Positions 45,171 through 54,167 of a stretch of 64,000 bases of DNA are shown in pieces. Position numbers and translations under genes: made by a program. The notes under the pieces were generated by a model. The model did not search any database. It was not told the DNA's origin and was given only the letters and a program-made list of their open reading frames with translations. Positions within the stretch are counted from its first letter, which is position 1; each line of letters begins with the position of its first letter. Source of the DNA: Segetibacter koreensis DSM 18137 (GTDB taxonomy: Bacteria > Bacteroidota > Bacteroidia > Chitinophagales > Chitinophagaceae); the NCBI RefSeq assembly GCF_000374045.1, contig NZ_KB893317.1:1-64000 (forward strand), written 5' to 3'.

Positions 45171-46295
45171 ATGAGTAAAGTGGTTATTATTGGTCCTGCT
45201 CATCCGCTTCGCGGAGGTTTAGCATCATTTGATGAAAGGCTTGCAAGACAATTTAAACAGGAAGGAAATGAAGTAATGATTTATACTTTTTCATTGCAAT
45301 ATCCATCATTTTTATTTCCCGGAACTACTCAGTATTCAACAGAGCCTGCACCAAAAGACATTGATATAAAAGTTCGGATTAACTCTATAAATCCTTTAAA
45401 CTGGTTAATAGTTGGAAATGAACTAAAAAGCCTGAGACCAGACATACTCGTTGTTCGTTATTGGCTTCCCTTTATGGGGCCTTGCCTCGGAACTATTTCA
45501 AGGATAGCAAAACAAAACCGACACACCAAAGTGATTTGTATTGCTGATAATATAAAACCCCATGAAAAAAGATTGGGAGATACTGCTTTTACCAGGTATT
45601 TTATAGGGGCTGTTGATGCATTTATAACTATGAGTCAAAAAGTGATGACAGACTTGAAAAGCATGACAGCAAAACCTGCACAACAAGTCGTACATCCACT
45701 GTACGACAATTTTGGGGAACCAGTATCCAAGGCGGAAGCAAGGAAACAACTGGGTTTGCCGGAAAATGAAAAAATCATACTTTTTTTTGGCTTTATCAGA
45801 AAATATAAAGGTCTGGATTTGCTGCTGCAGGCAATGGCATCTCCTTCCATTAAACAATCGGGAATAAAATTATTGATAGCGGGAGAATTTTATGATGACC
45901 GAAAACCATACGATGAGTTGATTGCTAAAAACAATATTTTATCACAACTTATTCTAAAAACTGATTTTATTCCTGATAGTATTGTGCGATATTATTTAAG
46001 TGCTGCCGATTTTGTTATTCAGCCTTATCGCAATGCCACTCAAAGCGGAGTAACCCCGCTTGCTTATCATTTTGAAAAACCTATGCTAGTCACTAATGTT
46101 GGAGGACTGCCCGACCTTGTTCCTGAGGGGAAAGTGGGTTTAATATGCGAACCCACTCCAGATTCAATCGCTTTTAACATTCTTAAGTTGTACGAATTAG
46201 GTGAAACCTACTTTTTACCACAACTTCGCGAAGAAAAAAAGAAGTATAGCTGGCATAATTTGACAGGTTGTATAAAGGAGTTGTCTTTAACCTAA
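45171..46295 (+). CDS. GT-B glycosyltransferase (family 4-like)
   Basis: This is a 374-residue cytosolic GT-B enzyme. The N-terminal Gly-rich loop is VVIIGPAHPLRGGLASFDE; the C-terminal nucleotide-sugar domain has KIILFFGFIRKYKGLDLLL and, near the end, ATQSGVTPLAYHFEKP, then VTNVGGLPDLVPEGKVGL. The ATG at 45171 is preferred to one five codons upstream. It is followed 15 bases later by a heptose kinase gene, so it probably uses GDP-D-glycero-D-manno-heptose or a related sugar to build a surface glycan. Donor and acceptor are inferred from context only. Confidence 0.85.
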   Translation: MSKVVIIGPAHPLRGGLASFDERLARQFKQEGNEVMIYTFSLQYPSFLFPGTTQYSTEPAPKDIDIKVRINSINPLNWLIVGNELKSLRPDILVVRYWLPFMGPCLGTISRIAKQNRHTKVICIADNIKPHEKRLGDTAFTRYFIGAVDAFITMSQKVMTDLKSMTAKPAQQVVHPLYDNFGEPVSKAEARKQLGLPENEKIILFFGFIRKYKGLDLLLQAMASPSIKQSGIKLLIAGEFYDDRKPYDELIAKNNILSQLILKTDFIPDSIVRYYLSAADFVIQPYRNATQSGVTPLAYHFEKPMLVTNVGGLPDLVPEGKVGLICEPTPDSIAFNILKLYELGETYFLPQLREEKKKYSWHNLTGCIKELSLT

Positions 46296-46310
46296 TTCTA
46301 TTGTAAAATA

Positions 46311-47333
46311 ATGATTTATCGCAGCAGAGCACCTTTAAGAATTGGTCTTGCCGGCGGAGGCACAGATGTTAGTCCGTACAGTGATTTGTATGGAGGCGCT
46401 ATTTTAAATGCAACCATTTCTTTATTTGCTAATGCAAGCATAGAGCCAATTGAAGAGAACGCTATCATAGTGCAGGCGCTTGACAGGCATGAAGAACAAA
46501 GATTTGAGTGGAACAATGAGTTGCCGATAAATGGAAAACTTGATTTGCTCAAAGGGGTTTACAACCGCATTCAGCGCGATTATGGTGTGCCGCTTACCGG
46601 TTTTAGATTATCAACTTATGTAGATGCACCCGCGGGCAGCGGGCTTGGTACTTCTTCTACTTTGGTCGTTGCTGTTATTGGTGCTTTTTATGAAATGCTT
46701 CGCCTGCCTTTGGGTGAGTACGATATTGCTCATTACGCTTATGATATTGAAAGGAGTGATTTACAATTAGCCGGGGGTAAGCAGGATCAGTATGCGGCAA
46801 CTTTTGGCGGTGTAAATTTTATGGAGTTTTACGAAGGTGACCGGGTTATTGTAAATCCATTACGTATAAGACAGCAATATTTAAACGAACTTGAAAATAA
46901 TCTCGTGTTATATTTTACATCTACCAGTCGTGAAAGTGCGGAAATAATAAAAGAGCAGGTAAAAAATGTAAACCAGAAAAATGAGAGATCAATTGAGGCG
47001 ATGCACCAGTTAAAAGAGCAGGCAAAAATGATGAAGGAAGCGTTGCTGAAAGGACGATTACACGAATTTGGTGAAATACTTGATTTTGGCTTTGAGCAAA
47101 AAAGGAGAATGGCAGCAAACATAAGCAACAGCAGCATTGAAGAGATATATTATGCTGCTAAAAAAGCAGGGGCAACAGGCGGAAAAATAAGTGGTGCAGG
47201 TGGTGGTGGATTTATGATATTTTACTGTCCCGGCAACTGTCGCTATAAAGTAATTGAGACCCTTGAAAAATTTGGCGGACAAACCAGGCCCTACCAATTT
47301 ACAAAAAGCGGGTTAAATACATGGACGATTTAA
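46311..47333 (+). CDS. hddA: D-glycero-D-manno-heptose-7-phosphate kinase (HddA-like, GHMP)
   Basis: This 340-residue GHMP kinase begins MIYRSRAPLRIGLAGGGTDV, the N-terminus typical of HddA and fucokinase-like proteins. The ATP loop is DAPAGSGLGTSSTLVV, the motif DLQLAGGKQDQYAATFGGVN follows, and the C-terminal motif is GGKISGAGGGGFMIF. HddA phosphorylates heptose-7-phosphate at C1, giving the 1,7-bisphosphate. The isomerase (GmhA) and nucleotidyltransferase (HddC) of the same route follow. A fucose or N-acyl sugar kinase is a less likely alternative, given the neighbours. Confidence 0.85.
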   Translation: MIYRSRAPLRIGLAGGGTDVSPYSDLYGGAILNATISLFANASIEPIEENAIIVQALDRHEEQRFEWNNELPINGKLDLLKGVYNRIQRDYGVPLTGFRLSTYVDAPAGSGLGTSSTLVVAVIGAFYEMLRLPLGEYDIAHYAYDIERSDLQLAGGKQDQYAATFGGVNFMEFYEGDRVIVNPLRIRQQYLNELENNLVLYFTSTSRESAEIIKEQVKNVNQKNERSIEAMHQLKEQAKMMKEALLKGRLHEFGEILDFGFEQKRRMAANISNSSIEEIYYAAKKAGATGGKISGAGGGGFMIFYCPGNCRYKVIETLEKFGGQTRPYQFTKSGLNTWTI

Positions 47334-47431
47334 TCGCTTTCAAAAATGTAATAAGTATTCTTTGTTTTCCTCTTATACCCTATCTGGTAGATAAAGCATC
47401 TTTTTATTTCTTGTTGAATAAAAATACTTTT

Positions 47432-47452
47432 GTACAAGAGTGCGACGCAACG
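47432..47452 (+). repeat. Dispersed intergenic repeat copy
   Basis: Identical over 21 bases to 19049-19069 (GT plus ACAAGAGTGCGACGCAACG), continuing ATGACGAATAACGA. It sits in the 184-base gap between the heptose kinase and isomerase genes. Confidence 0.65.
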
Positions 47453-47517
47453 ATGACGAATAACGATAGAATGCTGACCCATTAAAAAATATCAACACAT
47501 AAAGAGTACCTGCAATA

Positions 47518-48090
47518 ATGAACAATATAAAAGAAATAATAAAAAAATCTATAGAAGTAAAGGAACAAATACTGGCCGATGAAAGTTTTCTTTTGAAAGT
47601 GCAACAAGCTGTAGAGGTAGTAACTGAAGCCTTTAAAAATGGTAACAAGGTTTTATTTTGCGGAAACGGTGGCAGCGCAGCAGATGCACAACACCTGGCC
47701 GCAGAGTTTTCAGGAAGGTTTTATAAAGACAGAACTGCATTGCCTGCTGATGCCTTGCATTGCAATACTTCTTACCTGACTGCTGTTGCAAACGACTATA
47801 GTTACGATGTTATTTACTCAAGAATTATTGAAGGGATGGGCCATAAAGGTGATGTTCTTTTTGGCCTAAGCACTTCGGGCAATTCAGCAAATATTGTTAA
47901 GGCTTTTGAAACTGCCAAAAGCAAAGGAATGCTAACAATTGGTTTTACCGGGGCGACTGGCGGCATCATGAAAGAATCGAGTGATATATTATTAAATGTT
48001 CCTTCTTTTGATACACCAAGAATACAGGAAAGTCATATAATGCTTGGTCATATTATTTGCCAGTTTGTAGAAGAAAATCTTTTTCCATAA
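47518..48090 (+). CDS. gmhA: Sedoheptulose-7-phosphate isomerase (GmhA, SIS domain)
   Basis: This 190-residue SIS-fold enzyme has the GmhA block FCGNGGSAADAQHLAAEFSG, then LFGLSTSGNSANIVKAF, GMLTIGFTGATGG and the C-terminal RIQESHIMLGHIICQFVE with the catalytic His. It converts sedoheptulose-7-phosphate to D-glycero-D-manno-heptose-7-phosphate, the first step of the heptose route. DiaA is a close non-enzymatic relative, but the pathway neighbours favour GmhA. It starts 27 bases before hddC. Confidence 0.88.
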   Translation: MNNIKEIIKKSIEVKEQILADESFLLKVQQAVEVVTEAFKNGNKVLFCGNGGSAADAQHLAAEFSGRFYKDRTALPADALHCNTSYLTAVANDYSYDVIYSRIIEGMGHKGDVLFGLSTSGNSANIVKAFETAKSKGMLTIGFTGATGGIMKESSDILLNVPSFDTPRIQESHIMLGHIICQFVEENLFP

Positions 48091-48117
48091 AACTATAATT
48101 TTTTGTAACTTTCTAAC

Positions 48118-48834
48118 ATGGTTATTAAAGAAGCGATCATTCTTGCCGGAGGGCTGGGAACCAGGCTACGTTCCGCGGTGCCTGACTTGCCAAAGTGTAT
48201 GGCACCGATAAATGAGAAACCTTTTTTAACCTATGTAATCAATCATTTAAAAACTGAAGGAATTACTCATTTCATTTTTGCATTGGGTTATAAAAGTGAA
48301 GTGGTTGAAGCTTATCTGGAGAAGGATTTTCCAACATTATTATTTAAAACCTCAGTTGAAGAGGAACCTTTAGGCACAGGGGGAGCTGTAAAAAAGGCAC
48401 TGGCCCTTGCCAAAGAAAACTCTGTTATAATTGCAAATGGCGACACTCTTTACAATATAGATGCAGAGTTATTAGCCAGTATTCATTCATTAAGCGGTGC
48501 TTGTTGCACACTTAGTTTGAAACCGATGAAAAACTTTGACCGTTATGGTGTTGTTGAGATTGATGAATGTAGCTTAATAAAGAGTTTTAAAGAAAAGCAA
48601 TTTTACGAAAGCGGTCTGATAAACGGTGGTGTTTATGCAATTCACCGACATAAATTTCTTGAAGAAAATTTGCCGGAAAAGTTTTCATTTGAAAAAGATT
48701 ATTTGGAAGTATTTTATAAAAAAAGAAGGATGTTTGGGGTGGTACAAGATGAATATTTTATTGACATAGGGGTGCCTGAAGACTATGAAAGAGCCCAAAG
48801 AGAGTTGAAATACAGCCCCCAAACGTGGAGCTAG
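48118..48834 (+). CDS. hddC: Heptose-1-phosphate nucleotidyltransferase (HddC-like)
   Basis: This 238-residue sugar-nucleotide transferase has the N-terminal loop ILAGGLGTRLRSAVPDLPKC, then EEPLGTGGAVKKAL, the metal-binding IANGDTLYN, and LINGGVYAIHR. The ending is FIDIGVPEDYERAQREL. With HddA and GmhA it should make GDP-D-glycero-alpha-D-manno-heptose, a donor for S-layer or capsule heptose. The phosphatase GmhB, needed to remove the C7 phosphate, is not in the cluster. Other NTP-sugar products cannot be excluded from sequence alone. Confidence 0.82.
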   Translation: MVIKEAIILAGGLGTRLRSAVPDLPKCMAPINEKPFLTYVINHLKTEGITHFIFALGYKSEVVEAYLEKDFPTLLFKTSVEEEPLGTGGAVKKALALAKENSVIIANGDTLYNIDAELLASIHSLSGACCTLSLKPMKNFDRYGVVEIDECSLIKSFKEKQFYESGLINGGVYAIHRHKFLEENLPEKFSFEKDYLEVFYKKRRMFGVVQDEYFIDIGVPEDYERAQRELKYSPQTWS

Positions 48835-48970
48835 AAAAACAAAAAATAATTTTTAATTACATAGGAAGATAACCTTATCATTTTCAAATCGAATTTCCTT
48901 TCTAAAATTTTCTGTTGTTTTAGCCACAAAAAGATAACCAAAGAAAAAAGGTGTTATACGAGTTGATGGT

Positions 48971-50038
48971 TTAAAGGTTTACATTATTGTCAATAACCCT
49001 GTTTACATCAGTTGCATCAAATGTGAGTTCAACGTCTGTTTCAGGATAAGAAACACAGGTAAGAATTAAACCGTTTTCCAGGTCTTTAGGGGTAAGCACA
49101 TCATTTATAGTCATCCTGACCCTACCGGTTGTACATATAGAGGTACACGAACTGCATCTTCCGCCTCGGCAGCTGTATGGAAGGTGGATATTGTGTTTCA
49201 ATGCCACCTCCAGTATGTTATGCGGATATGCAACTTTTATATGGTATTTTTTATTATGATAATTAATTGTGACATTATGCGGATTTGTATCAGTCATGAA
49301 AGGTGGGGGAGGAGCTGTTGCGAAAAAGTTTTCTCTTCTGATTGTATCCTGGCTATAGCCCATAACTTTTAATGTAAACAGCGCCATGCGCATAAATGCT
49401 TCCGGCCCACAGAGATAAAAACGAACAGAATTCGTATGAACAGTTTGTAGTAATATTCTTTCAAGCAAATTATTATTTAAACGCTGTGAAGGCCTGGTGT
49501 GGTCAATTGGATGACTGAAAATTTCTTTTATTAAAAAACGGCCACTAAACTTCTTTTGAAGCAATAATAATTCCTCCCGAAAAATACTTTCTTCCTCATT
49601 ATGATTTTGATATATCAGTAAAACATTGGTATCAGAAAATTGATATAAAAGATGTTTAATTAAAGAAAACACAGGTGTAATACCACTTCCTGCAGAAACA
49701 AAAACAGCTAATTCACTTTCGGGAACATCAATAGTAAACCTTCCGGTTGGTGGCAGGCTTGTAATAACGTCATCAATGTGCAAATGGTCTAAGAGGTAAC
49801 GGCTGAGTTCACCATTTTCTATTCTTTTTATAGTGAAATATATTTGGGTATCAACACCGGGCGCTGAACTTATAGAATATGAACGACGAACTTCTTTGCC
49901 ATGAAGGTTTACAAGTAATGTAAAAAATTGACCCCCTTTGTATTCGATCTTCTTACCGTTTACTTCCTCTATAAAATATGATTTACTGCTACTGGTTTCC
50001 GTTCTTATATTTTTTATCCTTAATTGTAAATGTTCCAT
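48971..50038 (-). CDS. Ferredoxin-NADP reductase with C-terminal 2Fe-2S domain (PaaE-like)
   Basis: This 355-residue flavoprotein reductase has an FAD domain (GGQFFTLLVN, then RRSYSISSAPG), an NAD(P) domain (FVSAGSGITPVFSLIKHLL, YLCGPEAFM) and a plant-type 2Fe-2S domain near residues 285-345, with Cys in PYSCRGGRCSSCTS and the fourth in ILTCVSYP. It passes electrons from NAD(P)H to an oxygenase or similar partner; PaaE of phenylacetate breakdown is the best-known relative, but no paa genes are here. I took the ATG at 50038; one six codons upstream is possible. The partner is unknown. Confidence 0.88.
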   Translation of the reverse strand: MEHLQLRIKNIRTETSSSKSYFIEEVNGKKIEYKGGQFFTLLVNLHGKEVRRSYSISSAPGVDTQIYFTIKRIENGELSRYLLDHLHIDDVITSLPPTGRFTIDVPESELAVFVSAGSGITPVFSLIKHLLYQFSDTNVLLIYQNHNEEESIFREELLLLQKKFSGRFLIKEIFSHPIDHTRPSQRLNNNLLERILLQTVHTNSVRFYLCGPEAFMRMALFTLKVMGYSQDTIRRENFFATAPPPPFMTDTNPHNVTINYHNKKYHIKVAYPHNILEVALKHNIHLPYSCRGGRCSSCTSICTTGRVRMTINDVLTPKDLENGLILTCVSYPETDVELTFDATDVNRVIDNNVNL

Positions 50039-50129
50039 CGATTTTTCTTCTATCAAAGAAGTTGCTTTAAATTTTCAAAAAACTTTTGTAAATGATCACT
50101 ACCGCCTTTTGCACTTGTATTTTAGTCAG

Positions 50130-50624
50130 TTAAAACAGTGTTTGTACACCATTTGCAATTTTATTTTCATGTTCGAGCAACCATTTTTTTCTCCATAATC
50201 CTCCCGCATAACCTACCAGTTGCCCGTTAGAACCTATAACCCGGTGGCATGGAACAATAATACAAATGTTATTTTTACCATTGCTCGATGCTGCCGCACG
50301 TATGCAATTCGGGTCTCCCAAACGTTTGGCAAGCATCATATAACTAATCGTTTTGCCAAAATTAATATTCAGTAATTCGCTCCATACCTTTGTTTGAAAA
50401 TCTGTGCCTTTTTGATAAATCGGAATATCAAATGATCGCCTTTTACCGTTAAAGTATTCAATCAGTTCTTCAACACATTCGTTTAACAAAGGGTTATTGC
50501 CGGAAGGTTGTACATACTCATTCTGGCTATCTATAAAAGACACCTGGTTTATGTACTGCAGAGTTCCACCAATTTTCAGCGTTCCGATGGGAGATTTGTA
50601 ATATGTATAATTTACCTCGTTCAT
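50130..50624 (-). CDS. ogt: Methylated-DNA-protein-cysteine methyltransferase
   Basis: This 164-residue DNA repair protein transfers the alkyl group of O6-methylguanine to its own Cys126 in IVPCHRVIGSNG. The helix-turn-helix is in YMMLAKRLGDPNCIRAAASSN. The C-terminal GYAGGLWRKKWLLEHE is standard. There is no Ada N-terminal domain. The stop of the upstream CsaA gene is one base from its start, so they are co-transcribed. Confidence 0.93.
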   Translation of the reverse strand: MNEVNYTYYKSPIGTLKIGGTLQYINQVSFIDSQNEYVQPSGNNPLLNECVEELIEYFNGKRRSFDIPIYQKGTDFQTKVWSELLNINFGKTISYMMLAKRLGDPNCIRAAASSNGKNNICIIVPCHRVIGSNGQLVGYAGGLWRKKWLLEHENKIANGVQTLF

Positions 50625-50625
50625 G

Positions 50626-50955
50626 TTAGCCTATTGTAAGACCGTTAGACACTTTTCTTTCAGGCTGCAATAAAATTACATCACCATTTTCATCGTATAT
50701 ACCCAGTACAAGGCATTCGCTAAAAAAACCTGCAATTTGTTTTGGCGGAAAATTTACTACGGCAATTACCTGTTGACCTATTAATTGCTCTTTGGTATAA
50801 TGTTTTGTAATTTGCGCAGAAGATTGCTTGATACCTGATTCGCCAAAATCAATTTTAAGTTTATAAGCAGGTTTTCTTGCTTTTGGGAATTCATCAATTT
50901 CAACAATTGTTCCTGTTTGGATGTTTATTTTTTCAAAGTCTTCCCAGGAAATCAT
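50626..50955 (-). CDS. csaA: CsaA-like tRNA-binding domain protein
   Basis: This 109-residue OB-fold protein has the EMAP-II/CsaA pattern: [58 protein letters not shown] and the end [17 protein letters not shown]. CsaA dimers bind tRNA and have been described as a chaperone-like export factor. The start at 50955 ([10 protein letters not shown]) is preferred to one six codons upstream. It shares a 36-base divergent intergenic region with the OsmC gene and precedes ogt in one unit. Confidence 0.9.
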   Translation of the reverse strand: MISWEDFEKINIQTGTIVEIDEFPKARKPAYKLKIDFGESGIKQSSAQITKHYTKEQLIGQQVIAVVNFPPKQIAGFFSECLVLGIYDENGDVILLQPERKVSNGLTIG

Positions 50956-50991
50956 AAAAATATTTATTTTCAAAATTAAACAACAAAAAGT

Positions 50992-51402
50992 ATGAAACGT
51001 CAGGCAACTGCAGTTTGGAATGGTTCCGGAAAAGAAGGAAACGGAACACTAAGCACACAAAGTACGGTTTTAAACAACAGCCAGTACTCGTATAAATCGC
51101 GTTTTGAAGAAGGCATTGGCACAAATCCTGAAGAGTTGATGGCAGCGGCACATGCAGGCTGTTTTACCATGAAGCTGAGTTTTGTTTTAGGTGCAGCGGG
51201 TTACACCCCAGACAGAATAGAGACAAATTGTATTATCACTTTAGAAAATGGTGCTATCACAACTTCTCATTTACAGGTAACGGCAACCGTGCCTGGTATC
51301 ACCAAAGAGGATTTTGACAAGGCCGCACAGGAAGCAAAAACAGACTGCCCTGTTAGTAAAGCATTTAATTTAGAGATCAGCCTTGAGGCTAACCTTGAAT
51401 AA
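50992..51402 (+). CDS. OsmC/Ohr-family peroxiredoxin
   Basis: This 136-residue OsmC-type thiol peroxidase has Cys57 in [13 protein letters not shown] and Cys119 in [10 protein letters not shown], the two catalytic Cys of the family, plus [12 protein letters not shown]. It reduces organic hydroperoxides in the cytosol. It is divergent from csaA with only 36 bases between starts, so the two promoters must overlap. Its own terminator follows. Confidence 0.9.
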   Translation: MKRQATAVWNGSGKEGNGTLSTQSTVLNNSQYSYKSRFEEGIGTNPEELMAAAHAGCFTMKLSFVLGAAGYTPDRIETNCIITLENGAITTSHLQVTATVPGITKEDFDKAAQEAKTDCPVSKAFNLEISLEANLE

Positions 51403-51442
51403 GTAATTGGCGCTGACAAAAGATAGTTGTCATTATTGATAT

Positions 51443-51476
51443 AGCTGTTGATAATAAATTTATCAACAGCTTTTTT
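51443..51476 (+). terminator. Rho-independent terminator of the OsmC gene
   Basis: A perfect 11-bp stem (AGCTGTTGATA at 51443-51453 with 51461-51471) is followed by six T residues. Confidence 0.9.
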
Positions 51477-51678
51477 ATGGCAGAAAGTTTAAATTGTTTT
51501 TTTGTTAGGAATTAAATAACAATATTTATGTAAAGCGTTTGATAAATAACCTTGAGGCATCTAATGTCCGTATGTTATTTTGATAAGTCCGAAAGCAACT
51601 GAAATAATTGGAAGGAGTACAGCGAAATATTTTGTAATTTTCGATTTGTGTGTTTATAAAAACAAATTGAAGGTTAGC

Positions 51679-54120
51679 ATGATAAAAAAACACTGCCTCT
51701 TTTTCCTGTTTTCCTTTTTATTTCCTGTAATAATTTTTGCCCAGCATACAGGTACCCATATATCAACTCCTGATAATATTGTTTCCGGTGTAGAGCCGCA
51801 GCCTTTGCTCGCCCAGGCAGTTCGACTAAATGAAGCTTTGTCTTTTATAGGAAGTTCTTTATCGTCTGAGGATCAAAAAAAATTGATAGCGTTGCAACAC
51901 GAGCGTCTTACTCCTGAAATCGTAAATGCCGTTCAAAACATTCTCGATCCGTATTGCCTGGCAATCATAGATATCAATCCTGAAACCCGGGTAAAAGTTT
52001 TGAGAGGGTCTGCAAAAGCAAAATTGGCTCAAAATGGTTGGGTTAGCTTTTTAGTAAAGGTGAATAACGAAGCAGGTGTTACTGCACCACTTCAGGTAGA
52101 AAGTCCTAATGCAGCTGCGCCTTTGCATGTATCCACTTTTGAACCTCATGTAAAGGAGAAGAACATTCTTACACCGGGGCAGGTCGCCAATCAGTTTTTA
52201 GAAATGCAGCTATACCGTAACCGTCCGTTGCTGCCAAATCTTTCAGGTTTAAAACTTGAGTATGCGGTATTGCAGATCTACAGCAAAGATGCAGGACAGC
52301 GTGAAGCGCAAATAGGTTTTAATATCGGGCAAGGCACACAGGATATTGGCTTTCGCAATACGATAAATATTTTGTTCAATATACTTCCTTCGGTTAATGT
52401 AATTTTTCACGTAAAAGATGAGGATGGTTCCCCGGCAATGGCTTCATTTCTTATTACCGATGGTATAGAACGGATCCTCGATGATAGTATTAACACTTTA
52501 GCCAAAGCTGATTTTCGCTTAACTGCTGCTCAGCTTGAATACAGGCTTAACGGTTCGACTAAGGGTTACAAAGTTCCCGCTAAACTGACAGGCATTTACC
52601 CACTGCCATCAAGACGTGTGGCTGCTTACGATGAATATCCTGATTTTTTCTTTCAACCGCAGGTCTACAGATCTGATGGAGAGTATGTGCAGCTTCCATC
52701 GGGCAAATACAATGTTACTTTTACCAAGGGACCCGAATATATTCCACAGACGGTGCAGATGACTATCCCTTCGGGTGTACATTCTTTTGGTGTAACATTT
52801 AAATTAAAAAGGTGGGTGAATATGGCGAAACTGGGTTGGTTTAGCGCCGACCATCATGTGCATGCTGCGGGTTGCAGTCACTACGAGAGCCCCGAAGAAG
52901 GCGTAAAGCCAAAAGATATGTGGCGACAAGCCATGGGCGAAGACTTAAATGTAGCAGCTGTGCTGGCATGGGGACCAAGCTGGTATCATCAAAAAACTTT
53001 TTTTACCGGGCACGACGACCCTCTTTCTACTTCTACAAACATTATGCGTAACGATGTTGAAGTTTCGGGTTTTCCTTCTTCCCATGCAGGACATATTGTG
53101 CTTTTAAGGCTTAAGGAAGATGATTATCCTGGAACTACAAAAATTGAAGAGTGGCCTAGCTGGACGTTGCCTGTTTTAACCTGGGCTAAGTCTCAAAATG
53201 CTGTTGTTGGTTATGCCCATTCAGGCTGGGGACTTGAGCCGACACAATCAACCAAAGATCTGCCAAATTATATACCGCCAAAAATGGATGGCATAGGAGC
53301 AAATGAATATGTTGTTACTGTAACCCAAAATGTTGTTGACTTTTATAGTGCTGGTGATACGCCCGCTCCATGGGAACTGAATATGTGGTATCATTCCCTT
53401 AATTGTGGTTTTACGACAAGGCTAAGTGGGGAAACAGATTTTCCATGCATTTTTGATGAGCGTGTAGGGCTGGCGCGAAGTTATTTTAAGACTGACAATA
53501 ATCTTAATTATGACGGCTATGTAGCCGCCCTCAAAAAAGGCAGGTGTTATGTTTCGGATGGAAGTTCGCATATTATTGATTTTTCTGTAAACGGAGTAGA
53601 AGCAGGTACAAATGACAGCAGAGTCTCTTTAAATGGTAAAGAAACAGTAAAGATCACTGCTAAAGTTGCTGCTAATCTTTCGGAGCAACAAGACCAGGCT
53701 GGTGCAGCTATTGCGCAAAGGGCATTGACTGAACAGCCTTACTGGAATCTTGAGAGGGCGAGAATTGGAACGACACGAAAGGTTCGTGTAGAGCTTATTG
53801 TAAATGGTGAACCGGTAGATACCACAGAAATTGCCGCAGATGGAAACTGGAAAGACGTGAGCTTTACATACCCGGTTAGTAATTCAAGTTGGATGGCACT
53901 TAGGATTTATCCAAGTTCACATACCAATCCTGTTTTCGTTATTGTTAACGATAAGCCTGTTCATGTTCGTAAAAGTGCAGAATGGTGCCGGCAAGCAGTG
54001 GACCAGTGTTGGAAAATGAAGCAATCCAACATTAGGCAGGAAGAGCATGCTGCTGCAGAAGCCACTTACAATAAGGCGCGGAATATGTATGATAAAATCA
54101 TTGAGGAATCTTTACATTAA
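51679..54120 (+). CDS. Secreted CehA/McbA-type metallohydrolase
   Basis: This 813-residue exported protein has a signal peptide (MIKKHCLFFLFSFLFPVIIF). An uncharacterised N-terminal half with Ig-like segments is followed from about residue 380 by a PHP-like metallohydrolase domain: GWFSADHHVHAAGCSHYESP (metal-binding HHxH), HVVLLRL-like HIVLLRLKEDD, VGYAHSGWGLEPTQ and SGETDFPC. CehA/McbA enzymes hydrolyse carbamate or amide bonds; the true substrate here is unknown. The ATG at 51679 is chosen because it opens the signal peptide. Confidence 0.8.
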   Translation: MIKKHCLFFLFSFLFPVIIFAQHTGTHISTPDNIVSGVEPQPLLAQAVRLNEALSFIGSSLSSEDQKKLIALQHERLTPEIVNAVQNILDPYCLAIIDINPETRVKVLRGSAKAKLAQNGWVSFLVKVNNEAGVTAPLQVESPNAAAPLHVSTFEPHVKEKNILTPGQVANQFLEMQLYRNRPLLPNLSGLKLEYAVLQIYSKDAGQREAQIGFNIGQGTQDIGFRNTINILFNILPSVNVIFHVKDEDGSPAMASFLITDGIERILDDSINTLAKADFRLTAAQLEYRLNGSTKGYKVPAKLTGIYPLPSRRVAAYDEYPDFFFQPQVYRSDGEYVQLPSGKYNVTFTKGPEYIPQTVQMTIPSGVHSFGVTFKLKRWVNMAKLGWFSADHHVHAAGCSHYESPEEGVKPKDMWRQAMGEDLNVAAVLAWGPSWYHQKTFFTGHDDPLSTSTNIMRNDVEVSGFPSSHAGHIVLLRLKEDDYPGTTKIEEWPSWTLPVLTWAKSQNAVVGYAHSGWGLEPTQSTKDLPNYIPPKMDGIGANEYVVTVTQNVVDFYSAGDTPAPWELNMWYHSLNCGFTTRLSGETDFPCIFDERVGLARSYFKTDNNLNYDGYVAALKKGRCYVSDGSSHIIDFSVNGVEAGTNDSRVSLNGKETVKITAKVAANLSEQQDQAGAAIAQRALTEQPYWNLERARIGTTRKVRVELIVNGEPVDTTEIAADGNWKDVSFTYPVSNSSWMALRIYPSSHTNPVFVIVNDKPVHVRKSAEWCRQAVDQCWKMKQSNIRQEEHAAAEATYNKARNMYDKIIEESLH

Positions 54121-54167
54121 TAATGTTAGCTACTGAAAAGCTACCGCAATAAAAGTTTTAAATTTTT

